This document shows, piece by piece, positions 33,968 to 43,294 of a stretch of 64,000 nucleotides of DNA. Origin of the DNA: an uncultured Elusimicrobiales bacterium. Lineage in GTDB: Bacteria > Elusimicrobiota > Elusimicrobia > Elusimicrobiales > Elusimicrobiaceae. The translations under genes were made by a program, and so were the position numbers. The notes below the pieces were generated by a model. The model was not told the origin of the DNA. It worked only from the letters and a program-made list of their open reading frames with translations, and searched no databases. The DNA is taken from positions 1 through 64,000 of the forward strand of contig CALVGG010000002.1 in the NCBI GenBank assembly GCA_944327085.1, given 5' to 3'. Positions within the stretch are counted from its first letter, which is position 1, and each line of letters begins with the position of its first letter.

Positions 33968-34995
33968 TATTTCCTCCCGATATGCAGTAAAAATACCGTG
34001 GCGGAACAAAAATAAACTACACTGAATACCACCACCGCAACGGCCGCCTTGGCGTGGGAGTGGGTAAGCGCAAAGGCCAGCAAATTATTAAATACCGCCA
34101 GTGCAATATATATGGCCAGGATATGGCGTTGAGACATTTTAAATTCCCGTTTTAGGCGCAGAACAATATGGTCGTCGCTCCCTTTTAACGGGTTTTTGCC
34201 TTTTAATATGCGGGCAAACATAACAAACAGCGTGTCAAAAAGCGGTATGGCTAAAATAAAAAACGGGGCCAAAAAACCGGCCGTGGTGCGTTGGGTATAC
34301 TCCGTGCCCATGCACAGGGCGGCCAACATAAAACCAAGCAGCATGCTGCCGCTGTCCCCCAGGAAGGTTTTTTCCTTGTGGGAAAAATTATACGGCCAAA
34401 AGCCTGCGCAGGCCCCCAGCAAAGCCACGGCGGCAAAATTTACGTATATCCATTCCGAAGGCAAAGAAATTACCGCCAACCCCGCCGCGCTTACGGCCGC
34501 CTGGCTTACGCAAAGCCCGTCGGAAATATCCAGCAAATTAAACGCATTGGTAATACCTATTACCCAAAAAAAGCTAAGCACGCCGTTTAGCCAGGGGCAG
34601 TCAAACAAATAAATTTGCACGCCATAGCACATCAGTATCAAAGCGGCCGCGGCCTGGGCCAGCAATTTTACGCCGGCCCGAATGCCTTGCGGTTTGTGTA
34701 AATCATCGGCTACGCCGGCCAAAAACACAAGCCCCGCGCCCAGTAATACCCCGCGCAGGGCGTGCAGGGTTCCTGTGGGAAAAGCGGTAGTAAAACGGAT
34801 AAACAGCAAACTGGCCGAAAGCCCCAGCATAATGGCTATACCGCCCAACACCGGCACGGCCGAAGCGTGTTTTTTAAGCCCGCCGGGTTTATCCATAAAA
34901 TACGGGGCCAGCAGGCGGCGCAGCAGAGGCAGGCTGGCGGCGGTTACCGCTAAAGAAATGAGAGCACATAAGGTGTATAGGACAAAAGAATTCAT
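33967..34995 (-). CDS. WecA/MraY-family undecaprenyl-phosphate sugar-1-phosphate transferase
   Basis: A 342-residue membrane enzyme with about ten transmembrane helices that would load a GlcNAc-1-phosphate-like group on undecaprenyl phosphate, the first step of surface polysaccharide assembly. Motifs are VPVLGGIAI, GVADDL, NAFNLLDISDGL, FLGDSGSML and SDDHIVLRL. MraY proper would carry a different final loop, so WecA/TagO type is preferred. ATG 34995 starts the first membrane helix; no Shine-Dalgarno is visible before it. Confidence 0.88.
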   Translation of the reverse strand: MNSFVLYTLCALISLAVTAASLPLLRRLLAPYFMDKPGGLKKHASAVPVLGGIAIMLGLSASLLFIRFTTAFPTGTLHALRGVLLGAGLVFLAGVADDLHKPQGIRAGVKLLAQAAAALILMCYGVQIYLFDCPWLNGVLSFFWVIGITNAFNLLDISDGLCVSQAAVSAAGLAVISLPSEWIYVNFAAVALLGACAGFWPYNFSHKEKTFLGDSGSMLLGFMLAALCMGTEYTQRTTAGFLAPFFILAIPLFDTLFVMFARILKGKNPLKGSDDHIVLRLKREFKMSQRHILAIYIALAVFNNLLAFALTHSHAKAAVAVVVFSVVYFCSATVFLLHIGRK

Positions 34996-35031
34996 AATAT
35001 TTATAATATCATTATAAGGGGGACCTTGTGT

Positions 35032-35661
35032 ATGAGAAAACAAATTGTCATTTTACTGTCTTTGTGTTTATTGGGGGCGTGTGCCTCTTTTGGCGTTAAA
35101 CAAATTCCGGCGCAGGCCCGCGGCCATAAACGGGTGGATTATTTTTCTGCCGGGCAGGAGAGGGTGGCTTTTAAAGCCATCGCCCAGCTGGACGACGGCT
35201 ACTTAAGCGGGGTGCTGCGCATTAAAAAAATAGGCCCGCAGGATTATGACGTGCTGTTAATGGGGGACGGCGCCTATAAATATTTGGAAGCCGTGGTGTC
35301 CCCTTCCGGCGTGGCGTATAAATACATTTTTAAAGATGCCGATACTTCTTTGGCGCGTTCTCGCGTGGAACAATTTTTGCGCTTGCTTTTGGACGAGCCC
35401 GGCACTTTTGCCTCTTACCGCGTAAAAGACGGTATGGAAGTGCTTACCTATAAAAACCAAAACGGCAAAACCCGCCTTACCTATCCGCAGGGGGCGCAGT
35501 TCCCGTCTGAGGCCAGCTCTTCCACCCTGCTTAATACGGCAGATATCACTTATGAACAGTATACCCCGTACGGCGCGGAGGGAGATTTGGAAATCCCGCA
35601 TTTGCTGATTTATAAAGACGGCAATATCACACTGGATTTGGAACTGATTAGTATTAAATAA
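35032..35661 (+). CDS. Outer-membrane-type lipoprotein, unknown
   Basis: A 209-residue lipoprotein. ATG 35032 with AAGGGGG upstream starts a signal peptide ending in lipobox LLGAC, so Cys18 becomes the lipidated N-terminus. The mature part is beta-rich (FKAIAQLDDGYLSGVLRIKKIG, DYDVLLMGDG), similar in feel to LolB or DUF3261-type lipoproteins, but I cannot assign a family. It is transcribed alone, divergent from the WecA operon. Confidence 0.75.
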   Translation: MRKQIVILLSLCLLGACASFGVKQIPAQARGHKRVDYFSAGQERVAFKAIAQLDDGYLSGVLRIKKIGPQDYDVLLMGDGAYKYLEAVVSPSGVAYKYIFKDADTSLARSRVEQFLRLLLDEPGTFASYRVKDGMEVLTYKNQNGKTRLTYPQGAQFPSEASSSTLLNTADITYEQYTPYGAEGDLEIPHLLIYKDGNITLDLELISIK

Positions 35662-35674
35662 AAGTTGCCCATTA

Positions 35675-35709
35675 AAAAACCGCCGCTTCTGTTTAGAGCG
35701 GCGGTTTTT
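35675..35709. terminator. Bidirectional terminator
   Basis: Thirteen-bp arms 35675-35687 and 35697-35709 between convergent lipoprotein and flippase genes. Confidence 0.88.
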
Positions 35710-35720
35710 GTTTGGTTAAA

Positions 35721-37145
35721 TTATTTTACAATGGCCCACATAAGCCCGGGGTAAACCGTCAGCAGGGCTATTTTTAGCCCGATTAACGCCCCGTAACTTA
35801 AATGTCCCTGCGCACAGTATACGCCCGCCGCCACCGCCACACAGCAAAGCGCAATGGCCGCCAGTTTTTTATATTCGTAGCGTATGGGGTATACTTTTTG
35901 CGTAAACGTAAACAAGGCCGCCGCCATGGCCGCATAGCTTAATGCCACGGCCCAGCCGGCGCCCGTAATGCCAATGTGCGGCACCAAGGCTAAGTTGGTG
36001 GTAATGCTTACAGCCGCACCCAAAAGGGTAATCCACATCAGTACCCGGGTTTTTTTGGTAATTACCGGGCCTACCATAAAGTTAATGTACATACCGTAAA
36101 AGAAATACCCCGTAAGCACCAGGGGGATAATGTTTAGCCCGTCCCAATAGGCGGGGCTTATGAGGTGGAAAGAGCCGAACAAATTGCTTTGTATAATATC
36201 CGGCATTAACAGGGATAAGCCCAGCCAAAACCAGGTGCCCAGCGCGCAAAAATAACTAAGCACGCGGGAGAAAGTGTCCTTGGCGTCATCGTCCTTGGCG
36301 TGGGCCAAAAAGAAGGGCCGCCAGGCTTGGTCAAACATAGACACCAAAAGCATCATAAACACGCCTATTTTAAAATTGGCCTGATAAATACCCACCTGCT
36401 CCGTACCTGCCAGGTGGATTAAGATGGGTTTGTCTATCACGCTTACCAAAATGCTGGCCAGCCCGGCCGGCACAAACGGCCAGGCAAAGCGGATTAACTG
36501 GGCGCGCAGGGGTTTATCCACCGTTAAAAAGGGGCCTTGTTTAAGCTCGCTGTATACCACGGGGGATAAGAGAAGCAAAGACGCCAAAGAACCAAAAATA
36601 TTGGCCCATAAAATGGAGGCTATCCCCTTTTGCAAAACGGCAATAAACACCACATTGCCCAGTACGTTTACTATAATGGAAGCCGTCCTCACCCCGGCAA
36701 AATACCAGGCGCGGCGCTCCAGGCGCAGCTTGGTAAAGGGGATCATATTCAGCACGTCCAAATACAGCACCCAAACGGACAGGCGCACAATATAGGCGTG
36801 TTCTTCCCCAATGCCAATCAAACGGGCCAGCGGCTGGGCAAACAGCCACATGAGAGCCGCCAAAAACAGCCCGTTTACCGCAACCCCGTAAAAACAATGC
36901 AAAAAAACTTTGTGCTTGTCTTTCTGTTCGCTGGCAAAGCGCAGGTAGCTTTGGTCCAACCCGAAGAGGAAAATGACGTTTAACAGGGCAATGACCGCAA
37001 ACAGGGTGGCAATAATACCGTATTGCCCGGGAACCAGGTAATAAGTGTAGAACGGAACTAAACAGAAATTAAGAAGCCTGGCCAGCACGGTGGACGTGCC
37101 GTATACCAGGGTTTCTTTTCCTAAACGTTTAATGTCTTTAGCCAT
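35721..37145 (-). CDS. Polysaccharide flippase, MOP superfamily
   Basis: A 474-residue integral membrane protein with about 12-14 hydrophobic helices, opening with KRLGKETLVYGTSTVLARLLNFCLVPFYTYYL, which is typical of Wzx/RfbX-type flippases that turn lipid-linked sugars across the inner membrane. It probably uses the product made by the WecA-like enzyme. The likely ATG is 37145; a TTG two codons earlier is less likely. The start sits directly behind a terminator hairpin and has no ribosome site. Confidence 0.85.
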   Translation of the reverse strand: MAKDIKRLGKETLVYGTSTVLARLLNFCLVPFYTYYLVPGQYGIIATLFAVIALLNVIFLFGLDQSYLRFASEQKDKHKVFLHCFYGVAVNGLFLAALMWLFAQPLARLIGIGEEHAYIVRLSVWVLYLDVLNMIPFTKLRLERRAWYFAGVRTASIIVNVLGNVVFIAVLQKGIASILWANIFGSLASLLLLSPVVYSELKQGPFLTVDKPLRAQLIRFAWPFVPAGLASILVSVIDKPILIHLAGTEQVGIYQANFKIGVFMMLLVSMFDQAWRPFFLAHAKDDDAKDTFSRVLSYFCALGTWFWLGLSLLMPDIIQSNLFGSFHLISPAYWDGLNIIPLVLTGYFFYGMYINFMVGPVITKKTRVLMWITLLGAAVSITTNLALVPHIGITGAGWAVALSYAAMAAALFTFTQKVYPIRYEYKKLAAIALCCVAVAAGVYCAQGHLSYGALIGLKIALLTVYPGLMWAIVK

Positions 37146-37149
37146 ACGC

Positions 37150-37185
37150 AAAAAAGCCCGCCCCGGCCGCAGCCAAGGCGGGCTT
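37150..37185 (-). terminator. Purine nucleoside phosphorylase terminator
   Basis: Nine-bp arms 37154-37162 and 37177-37185 with T6 on the minus strand; it ends five bases before the flippase ATG. Confidence 0.78.
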
Positions 37186-37193
37186 AAGCAAAG

Positions 37194-38015
37194 TTAGATT
37201 TTTGCCAGTAAAATCTCCAGCAGTTTTTTAAATTTGCCTTCAATTTTTTTGGTTTCGGTCAGCGTCTCTTCGTGGGAGAGCGGGTGCTTGGCAATGCCGC
37301 AGCCCAGGTTGCTCACCCAAGCCAGGCCCAATACTTCAATGCCGCACTGGCGGGCGGTAAGCACTTCCGGCACGACGGACATGCCCACCACGTCGGCCCC
37401 CCATTTTTTGAACATTTGTATTTCGGCCGGGGTTTCAAAATTGGGGCCCGTGGCGGCCAGGTAAACGCCTTCTGCCGCGTTAATTTTTAATTTTTTGGCG
37501 GCGGCCAGCGCAATTTTGCGAAGCGGCTGGGCGTAGGCGTAGGTTAAGTCAAAAAACATGGGGCCGAAGGCCGGGTCGTGATTGCCGATGAGGGGGTTAT
37601 TGCACATAAAGTTGATGTGGTCTTTCAGTACGCACAAAGAGCCCGGTTTTAGTTTCAGGTTTAAAGAACCCACCGCGGCGGATACAATCAGTTTTTCAAC
37701 GCCCAGCATTTTCATGGCGCGGATGGAGAGGGCCAGGTCTTTCATCGGGTGGCCTTCATAATAGTGAAAGCGGCCCTGCATAATCATAATATTTTTGCCT
37801 TTGTATACGCCAAAAATCAAGTTGCCGCTGTGGCCGGGTACGGTGCTTTTTAAGAAGCCCGGTATGGTGGAATATTTGATGGTAACGGTCTTTTCCATTT
37901 GCGGAATGGACCCCGCCAAGCCCGAACCTGTAATAAGGGCTATTTGCGGTTTAAAGTTTTTGGTTTTGCGGTTTACGAACGTAACGATTTTTTTTACCTG
38001 TTCCAATTGAGTCAT
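37194..38015 (-). CDS. Purine nucleoside phosphorylase
   Basis: A 273-residue trimeric-type phosphorylase releasing purine base and ribose-1-phosphate in nucleoside salvage. ALITGSGLAGSI forms the phosphate loop, VPGHSGNLIFG and MQGRFHYYEGHPM are the strongest family signatures, and FETPAEIQMFKKWGADVVGMS the purine/ribose site. It follows yraN by 12 bases in the same operon. Confidence 0.93.
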   Translation of the reverse strand: MTQLEQVKKIVTFVNRKTKNFKPQIALITGSGLAGSIPQMEKTVTIKYSTIPGFLKSTVPGHSGNLIFGVYKGKNIMIMQGRFHYYEGHPMKDLALSIRAMKMLGVEKLIVSAAVGSLNLKLKPGSLCVLKDHINFMCNNPLIGNHDPAFGPMFFDLTYAYAQPLRKIALAAAKKLKINAAEGVYLAATGPNFETPAEIQMFKKWGADVVGMSVVPEVLTARQCGIEVLGLAWVSNLGCGIAKHPLSHEETLTETKKIEGKFKKLLEILLAKI

Positions 38016-38027
38016 ACGGGCCTCCGT

Positions 38028-38381
38028 TTATACAGTCATGCGCGGGGGGAAGAACGCGTTTTGCAAATGGGTCAGCTCCCCGCCGGTAATACAGATTACG
38101 TCAAATCTAATACTATCAAATTTTAAGGCTTTTTCCTTAATAAACTCAGCCGCGGTTAAAGAAATTTTGTGTTGTTTGCTTTTGGTTACCGCCGCCATCG
38201 GGCCGCCAAAAGCCGCGGTGGCGCGTTGTTTTACCTCTACAAATACCAGTAAATCCCCACGGGTGGCAATTAAGTCAATCTCGCCGTATTTGGAGGCGAA
38301 GTTTTGGGCTATTATGCGGTAGCCTTTATTTTGCAGATATTGGCGGGCTTGCTCTTCCCCCGCGCGGCCCAGGTTGTTCAT
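38028..38381 (-). CDS. YraN family protein (UPF0102)
   Basis: A 117-residue nuclease-fold protein: LGRAGEEQARQYL, then YGEIDLIATRGDLLVFVEVKQR with the D-EVK residues of restriction-like nucleases. Role is unsettled; it is often linked to rnhB. ATG 38381 makes a four-base ATGA overlap with the rnhB stop, and the extra upstream codons of the open frame lie inside rnhB. Confidence 0.9.
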   Translation of the reverse strand: MNNLGRAGEEQARQYLQNKGYRIIAQNFASKYGEIDLIATRGDLLVFVEVKQRATAAFGGPMAAVTKSKQHKISLTAAEFIKEKALKFDSIRFDVICITGGELTHLQNAFFPPRMTV

Positions 38382-39022
38382 GGGAAAAGCACCGGTTTGC
38401 ACAGCTTTTGCACGGGGCCGAAAGAGCGGCGGTGCTGCGGGCAAGGCCCCTTTTGCCTAAGCGCCGCCAAATGCTGGGCGGTGCCGTAGCCTTTGTGCCC
38501 GTCAAAACCGTAACCGGGGTAAAGTTTGTCCAGCACAGACATATACTTATCGCGCGTTTCCTTGGCAATAATGCTGGCCGCCGCAATGCTGAGGGATTTT
38601 GCGTCCCCGTCCACCACCGGCATTTGTTTCAGGGTAAGTTCTTTGGCGGGGTAGGGGCCGTCTATCAAAGCAAACGCGTTGGGAATAGACAAAAATTTAA
38701 TACACGCGCGGCGCATGGCCAAAAAGGTAGCCTGCAAAATATTCAGGCGGTCAATTTCCTTTGCGGAAGCAAAACCGATGCCGTACAAAACCCCCAAGCG
38801 GTTAAAACGCTGCATAATTTCTTCGCGCTTTTTATGGGTTAATTTTTTGCTGTCGTTTACGTCTTCAAAATAAGAAGCCACCGCCGAGGGAATATAACAC
38901 GCGCAAGCCACCACCGGGCCGGCCAGGGGGCCGCGGCCGGCTTCATCAATGCCGATTAAAGCGTCCGTCCCTTTTTGGATGGAAATTTCCTGGTCAAAGG
39001 CTTGCAAATAGCTCTTTTTCAT
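38378..39022 (-). CDS. rnhB: Ribonuclease HII
   Basis: A 214-residue RNase HII removing ribonucleotides from DNA. IGIDEAGRGPLAGPVV with D26 and E27 carries the first acidic ligands, DGPYPAK the next and KSLSIAAASIIAKETRD the typical helix. ATG is preceded by the end of the third secreted paralogue, six bases away. Confidence 0.95.
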   Translation of the reverse strand: MKKSYLQAFDQEISIQKGTDALIGIDEAGRGPLAGPVVACACYIPSAVASYFEDVNDSKKLTHKKREEIMQRFNRLGVLYGIGFASAKEIDRLNILQATFLAMRRACIKFLSIPNAFALIDGPYPAKELTLKQMPVVDGDAKSLSIAAASIIAKETRDKYMSVLDKLYPGYGFDGHKGYGTAQHLAALRQKGPCPQHRRSFGPVQKLCKPVLFP

Positions 39023-39027
39023 AGGCG

Positions 39028-40263
39028 TTAAAAGATGTTGCCGCGGTGCACGGTGGCGGCAGGGTCTTTATCTAAATTATACACGGGGGTTAAAATCATT
39101 TTTTCGTATAAGTCATAGGTTTTTCCGCCCCAGCTTTCTTTGGCCGCTTTCGGAAAAATGGGGATCGATACGTTAAAGAGTACCCGGTCATGAAAGCGGG
39201 TGCCGTCGGATAAAGTAAATCCCAGGCGGCGCACTTCGTTTAAGTGAATGTGCAGGCGGTTGACGGAGGCGTACTCGTGCGGGGTTATACGCAGCCAAAC
39301 CTGCTTGTCTTTATTATAAATGGCCAAGTTGCGGGTTTTTTGGTCAAATACCACTGTTAAGTCCTGGGCGGAGCCGTCTTTATTAAGCAGTTGCTTGTAA
39401 AGTTCGGTAATGCGGGCCAGGTCATAATCGTACTGGATAAGGGGGATTCTTTCTTTTCCAATGTAAATTTTGGTGTTTGCGTTTATGTGGCGGATGGAAA
39501 AGTTGGGGTCTAAGGCGGATATTTTTTGCTCGTAGGCAAAAATAAGGTCATCCGGGTTAAAGTTTAAATCGTTCAATTTGCCGACGTTTTTTAAATAGCG
39601 CAGGCGCAGATGGTCCACCTTGGCATTGTGCAGGCCTTTGGTTAACAGGGCGCTTTTTTGGGCAAACAAATCTTTCATGCGCAAAATAACTTCTTTTTCC
39701 AAGGAATTGGCATGCGTTTTGGCAATGCGGCCAAAAAATTCATACATGTGTGGGGTAAGCGTTTTTAAATGCTTTTTGTAATAGATGGTGGCAAAAAGTT
39801 GGAAATAGTCCGGGTTGGCATCGTCTCCGCGTTTGCGGCGCATTTTGCGCATATCGTACAGGGCGGCTATAATGTCGTCCGGTTGGCGTTCTATAATGTT
39901 GGTAAGGGCTTCTTTTAACTTAAAATCTTTGTTTTGTAAAAGCTGTTCTTGCTGTAATTGGCGGCGCAGTTCTTTGCGGCGAAGGCGGTTTTCTTTACTG
40001 TTTTTTTTGATAATGCGCTCTTGCACCCGCAGGCCAAATTGTTCGGAAAGTTGATTAAGTTCCAGCGCTTCCTGCCGTTTTGCCAGGCTTTCGGCACGCC
40101 GTTGCTGTAAAAGGACGGCCTCTTTGGCGGCGCGTGCCTGGGCGCGGGTGGAAAGGGTTTGCTTGCCCATGCGCTGCAAGGCTCGTTTGGCTTTGGGTTG
40201 GGCAAAAGCCAAACAAGGGTTTAAAATAAGAGCAGTAATAAGCAGCGCGAAGAGTTTTTTCAT
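39028..40263 (-). CDS. Secreted paralogue C, unknown family
   Basis: A 411-residue exported protein: signal peptide ends at AFAQ, then comes a highly charged Ala/Arg/Lys/Gln coiled-coil region to about residue 100. The C-terminal half shares with the two neighbours the pattern Y-leader strand, L(P/T)ELY..L, VVFDQKTRNLAIYN, LRITPHEYA, LHIHLN, LFNVSIPIFP, ending in P-A-V-RGNIF. A TAGGATAT ribosome site is visible. Function unknown; localisation is periplasm or surface. No catalytic motif seen. Confidence 0.7.
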   Translation of the reverse strand: MKKLFALLITALILNPCLAFAQPKAKRALQRMGKQTLSTRAQARAAKEAVLLQQRRAESLAKRQEALELNQLSEQFGLRVQERIIKKNSKENRLRRKELRRQLQQEQLLQNKDFKLKEALTNIIERQPDDIIAALYDMRKMRRKRGDDANPDYFQLFATIYYKKHLKTLTPHMYEFFGRIAKTHANSLEKEVILRMKDLFAQKSALLTKGLHNAKVDHLRLRYLKNVGKLNDLNFNPDDLIFAYEQKISALDPNFSIRHINANTKIYIGKERIPLIQYDYDLARITELYKQLLNKDGSAQDLTVVFDQKTRNLAIYNKDKQVWLRITPHEYASVNRLHIHLNEVRRLGFTLSDGTRFHDRVLFNVSIPIFPKAAKESWGGKTYDLYEKMILTPVYNLDKDPAATVHRGNIF

Positions 40264-40359
40264 AATAATATCCTAAAAGTTTTTAGTTGTTGTTTCCTGG
40301 GCCAAAAGGCCTAATTAAAAATCTATGTATTACATTATACCAATGGTATTTATAAATAG

Positions 40360-41430
40360 TTAGAAAATCTTTCCGTGTATTACATGGGCGTTAGGGTCTT
40401 TTAAAAATTTTTTTACCGGGAAGGTTATAAACCAATCTTTTAGCGGTACCCGGGGGTTTAAAGTTTCATTTTCAATGGGAAAAGAAATATTTAAAAGGGT
40501 TGTTTCCTGCACGAGGCCCCCTTGGGCATTGGTAAATTGCGTGGGGACTAGGCGGTAAATGTGCAAATGCAGCCGGTGCGCCACATTGTATTCGTGCCGG
40601 GCAATACGAAGCTGTAAGCTGTTATCTAAAGAAGTTAAAAGCAAGGAGTGGGAGGATTTATCCCAAATTACATTAAAAGGGGTGTTGTAGGCACCGTCCG
40701 TTATTAAAAAGCGGTACAGCTCGGGCAGGTAGTCCAGCCCGGCGGAAAAACCCGCTATGTGCCAGGGGGTACCTTCCAGCATGATGGTGGAGGCTTCCCG
40801 CCCGTCTCCCAGGGGGATAAACTCTCCGGGGGCGATGTTCATTTCGCAATTATATACCAAATCCTGCGGGTGGAAGGACTGGGGGGTTAAGGTGGCCAGT
40901 TCCGGCAGATAAATAATACGCACAAAGGGCGGGTTTTCCATCTCCCCCAAATGTGCCAGATAGAGGTTTTTGTTCAGTATCAGCTCTTGCATACGCAAGG
41001 CCACCTTGCGTTGAAGTGCGGGGGAGTTTAATTCATTTACCTTTTCAAAAAAGGCGTTTATAACGGGGGTGGGGCGGCCGAAGTGGCGTTCATAATACAG
41101 GGTAAAGAAGCGTGCCGCAAAATCCCAGGGGCCGTATTGATGCTGGTATGCCTGCAGAGAGACCAATGCCGTTGGCAGGGCGGCGGGGTTTGCGGCAAAT
41201 AAATCGTTAATCAGCGATTGGCGTTTTTCCGGGGATAAATGTTGCTTGCGGGCGGCTTTTTGTAAGGCTTTTTGCACTTGGCCGGCTGCTTGCACAGCCC
41301 GGGTGGAAGCTTGTTTGCTTTGTTTGGCGGCGGTGGAGGCTGCCGCCCGAATGGCACGCTTTGGCTGGGCGTGCACGGCGGGCAATGTGCCTACCAATAA
41401 ACAAAAAAGCAGTGCAAGGGTGCGTTTCAT
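40360..41430 (-). CDS. Secreted paralogue B, unknown family
   Basis: A 356-residue protein with signal peptide MKRTLALLFCLLVGTLPAVHA and a basic, Ala-rich mature start. C-terminal features match paralogue C: VIWDKSSHSLLLTS, LRIARHEYN, LHLHIY, LLNISFPIE and HVIHGKIF. ATG 41430 is chosen from the signal peptide. The nearest GGAGG lies 22 bases upstream, with a GACGC/GCGTC stem in between that could bring it near the start codon. Confidence 0.68.
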   Translation of the reverse strand: MKRTLALLFCLLVGTLPAVHAQPKRAIRAAASTAAKQSKQASTRAVQAAGQVQKALQKAARKQHLSPEKRQSLINDLFAANPAALPTALVSLQAYQHQYGPWDFAARFFTLYYERHFGRPTPVINAFFEKVNELNSPALQRKVALRMQELILNKNLYLAHLGEMENPPFVRIIYLPELATLTPQSFHPQDLVYNCEMNIAPGEFIPLGDGREASTIMLEGTPWHIAGFSAGLDYLPELYRFLITDGAYNTPFNVIWDKSSHSLLLTSLDNSLQLRIARHEYNVAHRLHLHIYRLVPTQFTNAQGGLVQETTLLNISFPIENETLNPRVPLKDWFITFPVKKFLKDPNAHVIHGKIF

Positions 41431-41476
41431 AAATGATTGACGCGTGAAGCGTCCTCCACTTTTCAGTATATCAAAA

Positions 41477-42643
41477 TTAATATAAGGACTGGTAAGAAAT
41501 ATATACATTCGGCATAGTTTCAAATTGGCGAATGGTTTGATTAAAAAATATATCTTCCAGTTCTTGCGGCGTTAAATAAGGCCGGGACTCTATGGGAATA
41601 CGCAAATTAATTAACATTTTATCGGCATGAACTTTGTTTTTCCCCGTTTTAAAATGAATATTTTTTACACGGTTTAGGTGTATATGCAAACCTTCCGGGT
41701 TGGCAAATTCATGCTTGGAAATGCGCACCCATTTATTTTTTGCTTCGTTAAAAACAATCATCAGGCGGTTGGGCCTGTCTACCGCCACAAACAGCGGCTT
41801 GCCTTCCGGCTTTTTATAAAGCAGCTGCTGGTAAAATTGGGGCAGGTATTTTAAATCTTCCTGAAAGTGCACCACTCTCACGGGCTTGCCGTTTATTTGT
41901 ATTTTAGAGTCTGCGCGGATGTGCTCCATAGAAATATCCGTTTTATCCGGGTAGAGGGTGCGCTCGTAAGACAAAATAATGCGCTGTGGGGTAAAAGGCG
42001 CCTTGCCGGTGGGCTGAAAGACGGGCAGCCAATATAAGCTCCATTTTCCGTTTTCTTGAAAGGAGTCCTGCAAAATATTTTTAAAATTATTTTGATGGCT
42101 AAATAAAAACTGCATGCGCGCCACGACGGACGTTTGTATCTGTTTATCCCCTAATAAAGAAATTTGCTGTAAGAAATCATAAAAAGAAGGGGTCAGCCCG
42201 TGCAACACTTTACGGTAATAATTGACCGCAAAGAGATGGAAGAAATCCTGCTCTCCATATCGGTTTTCCAGGCGGCGCAAGTCCATCAAAGCGGAGTTCA
42301 TGTTATTGTGGCGCTGGACAATTTTGTCTACTAACGCCCCTTTATTTAATCCGCGCCCCGTCATATGCCCGGTTTTTAATTTGGCCCACAAGTCTACTTC
42401 TTCTAAATTGGGGCGGAATTTGGTAACCGGTTTTTTTGCGTTTTGGCGGTTTGAGTGACGCAGAGCCGCCGGGAACTTGTCCTGCATATGTATGAGCTCT
42501 TTGGCGGCTTTTCTACCGGCGGTAGCGTTTGCGTTTTCCTTGCCGGCGGCCCGCACGGCAGCAGGCAGCCACTTGGCCCCTTGCGCTTGGGCCAGCGGTG
42601 TGAAGGTTAATAAAGAAATAAATAAAAATATAAATTTCCTCAT
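41477..42643 (-). CDS. Secreted paralogue A, unknown family
   Basis: A 388-residue protein with signal peptide RKFIFLFISLLTFTPLAQA and a basic Ala-rich mature start. The shared C-terminal core reads VAVDRPNRLMIVFN, VRISKHEFA, LHIHLN and LINLRIPIE; the end, VYISYQSLY, differs from B and C. It lies 46 bases before B, so the three genes and perhaps rnhB may share one mRNA. Confidence 0.68.
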   Translation of the reverse strand: MRKFIFLFISLLTFTPLAQAQGAKWLPAAVRAAGKENANATAGRKAAKELIHMQDKFPAALRHSNRQNAKKPVTKFRPNLEEVDLWAKLKTGHMTGRGLNKGALVDKIVQRHNNMNSALMDLRRLENRYGEQDFFHLFAVNYYRKVLHGLTPSFYDFLQQISLLGDKQIQTSVVARMQFLFSHQNNFKNILQDSFQENGKWSLYWLPVFQPTGKAPFTPQRIILSYERTLYPDKTDISMEHIRADSKIQINGKPVRVVHFQEDLKYLPQFYQQLLYKKPEGKPLFVAVDRPNRLMIVFNEAKNKWVRISKHEFANPEGLHIHLNRVKNIHFKTGKNKVHADKMLINLRIPIESRPYLTPQELEDIFFNQTIRQFETMPNVYISYQSLY

Positions 42644-42813
42644 ACTTACAGCATAGCGCAATTAAAAGAGGGATAAAAGGGCCCTTGGTCCTAAACGAAA
42701 ATGGGCCTTTGTACCTATCTTTAAATCCGTCTTTACAGGCAAGGGAAAGCGGGCGGTTTTTGGGGAGGGGGAAAAGTGAGCCCTTAAATTTTTTAAGCAG
42801 GCTTACAAATAAT

Positions 42814-42853
42814 AAAAACCCCCGGCGTTTTACTAGTATTCGCCGGGGGTTTT
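42814..42853 (-). terminator. rplS operon terminator
   Basis: Thirteen-bp perfect arms 42815-42827 and 42841-42853, T-rich on the minus side. It closes the fmt-to-rplS operon. Confidence 0.88.
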
Positions 42854-42884
42854 GAATCGGAGAAGGTGAAACCTTTTGGGTTAC

Positions 42885-43271
42885 CTATTTAGCCTCTTCC
42901 GTAGCTGCGGCGGCAGTTTCAGCCGTAGCAGTGGGTTTTTTAAGCTCTTGCAAGCGGGCCGCTTTGCCAGAGAGTTTCTTTAAGTAGTTCAATTTGGCTC
43001 TTCTTACTTTGCCAATTTTGAGTACTTCAATGCTGTCCACGCGGGGGGAATGAATCGGGAAAATGCGTTCCACGCCCACGCCAAAGGAGATTTTGCGCAC
43101 GGTGAAAGTTTCGCTGATGCCGCTGCCTTTGCGGGCAACCACGACGCCGTCAAAAGCCTGCAGTCTTTCGTTGTCGCCTTCTACTACTTTCACTTTTACT
43201 CTCACGGTATCACCCGCTTTGAAGACCGGTACATTGGTCTTGAGATTGTGTTTAATTTGATTAATGTTCAT
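42885..43271 (-). CDS. rplS: 50S ribosomal protein L19
   Basis: A 128-residue L19, which bridges the ribosomal subunits. [35 protein letters not shown] and [21 protein letters not shown] are diagnostic. The last 18 residues are an Ala/Thr/Glu extension beyond the usual end. Last gene of the operon. Confidence 0.97.
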   Translation of the reverse strand: MNINQIKHNLKTNVPVFKAGDTVRVKVKVVEGDNERLQAFDGVVVARKGSGISETFTVRKISFGVGVERIFPIHSPRVDSIEVLKIGKVRRAKLNYLKKLSGKAARLQELKKPTATAETAAAATEEAK

Positions 43272-43294
43272 AAAACAACTTCCTCCGAATTCGG

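Noticed and set aside
39815-40054. Open frame opposite the third secreted paralogue
   Set aside because: Lys/Arg-rich coiled-coil codons leave the other strand open; no independent signals.
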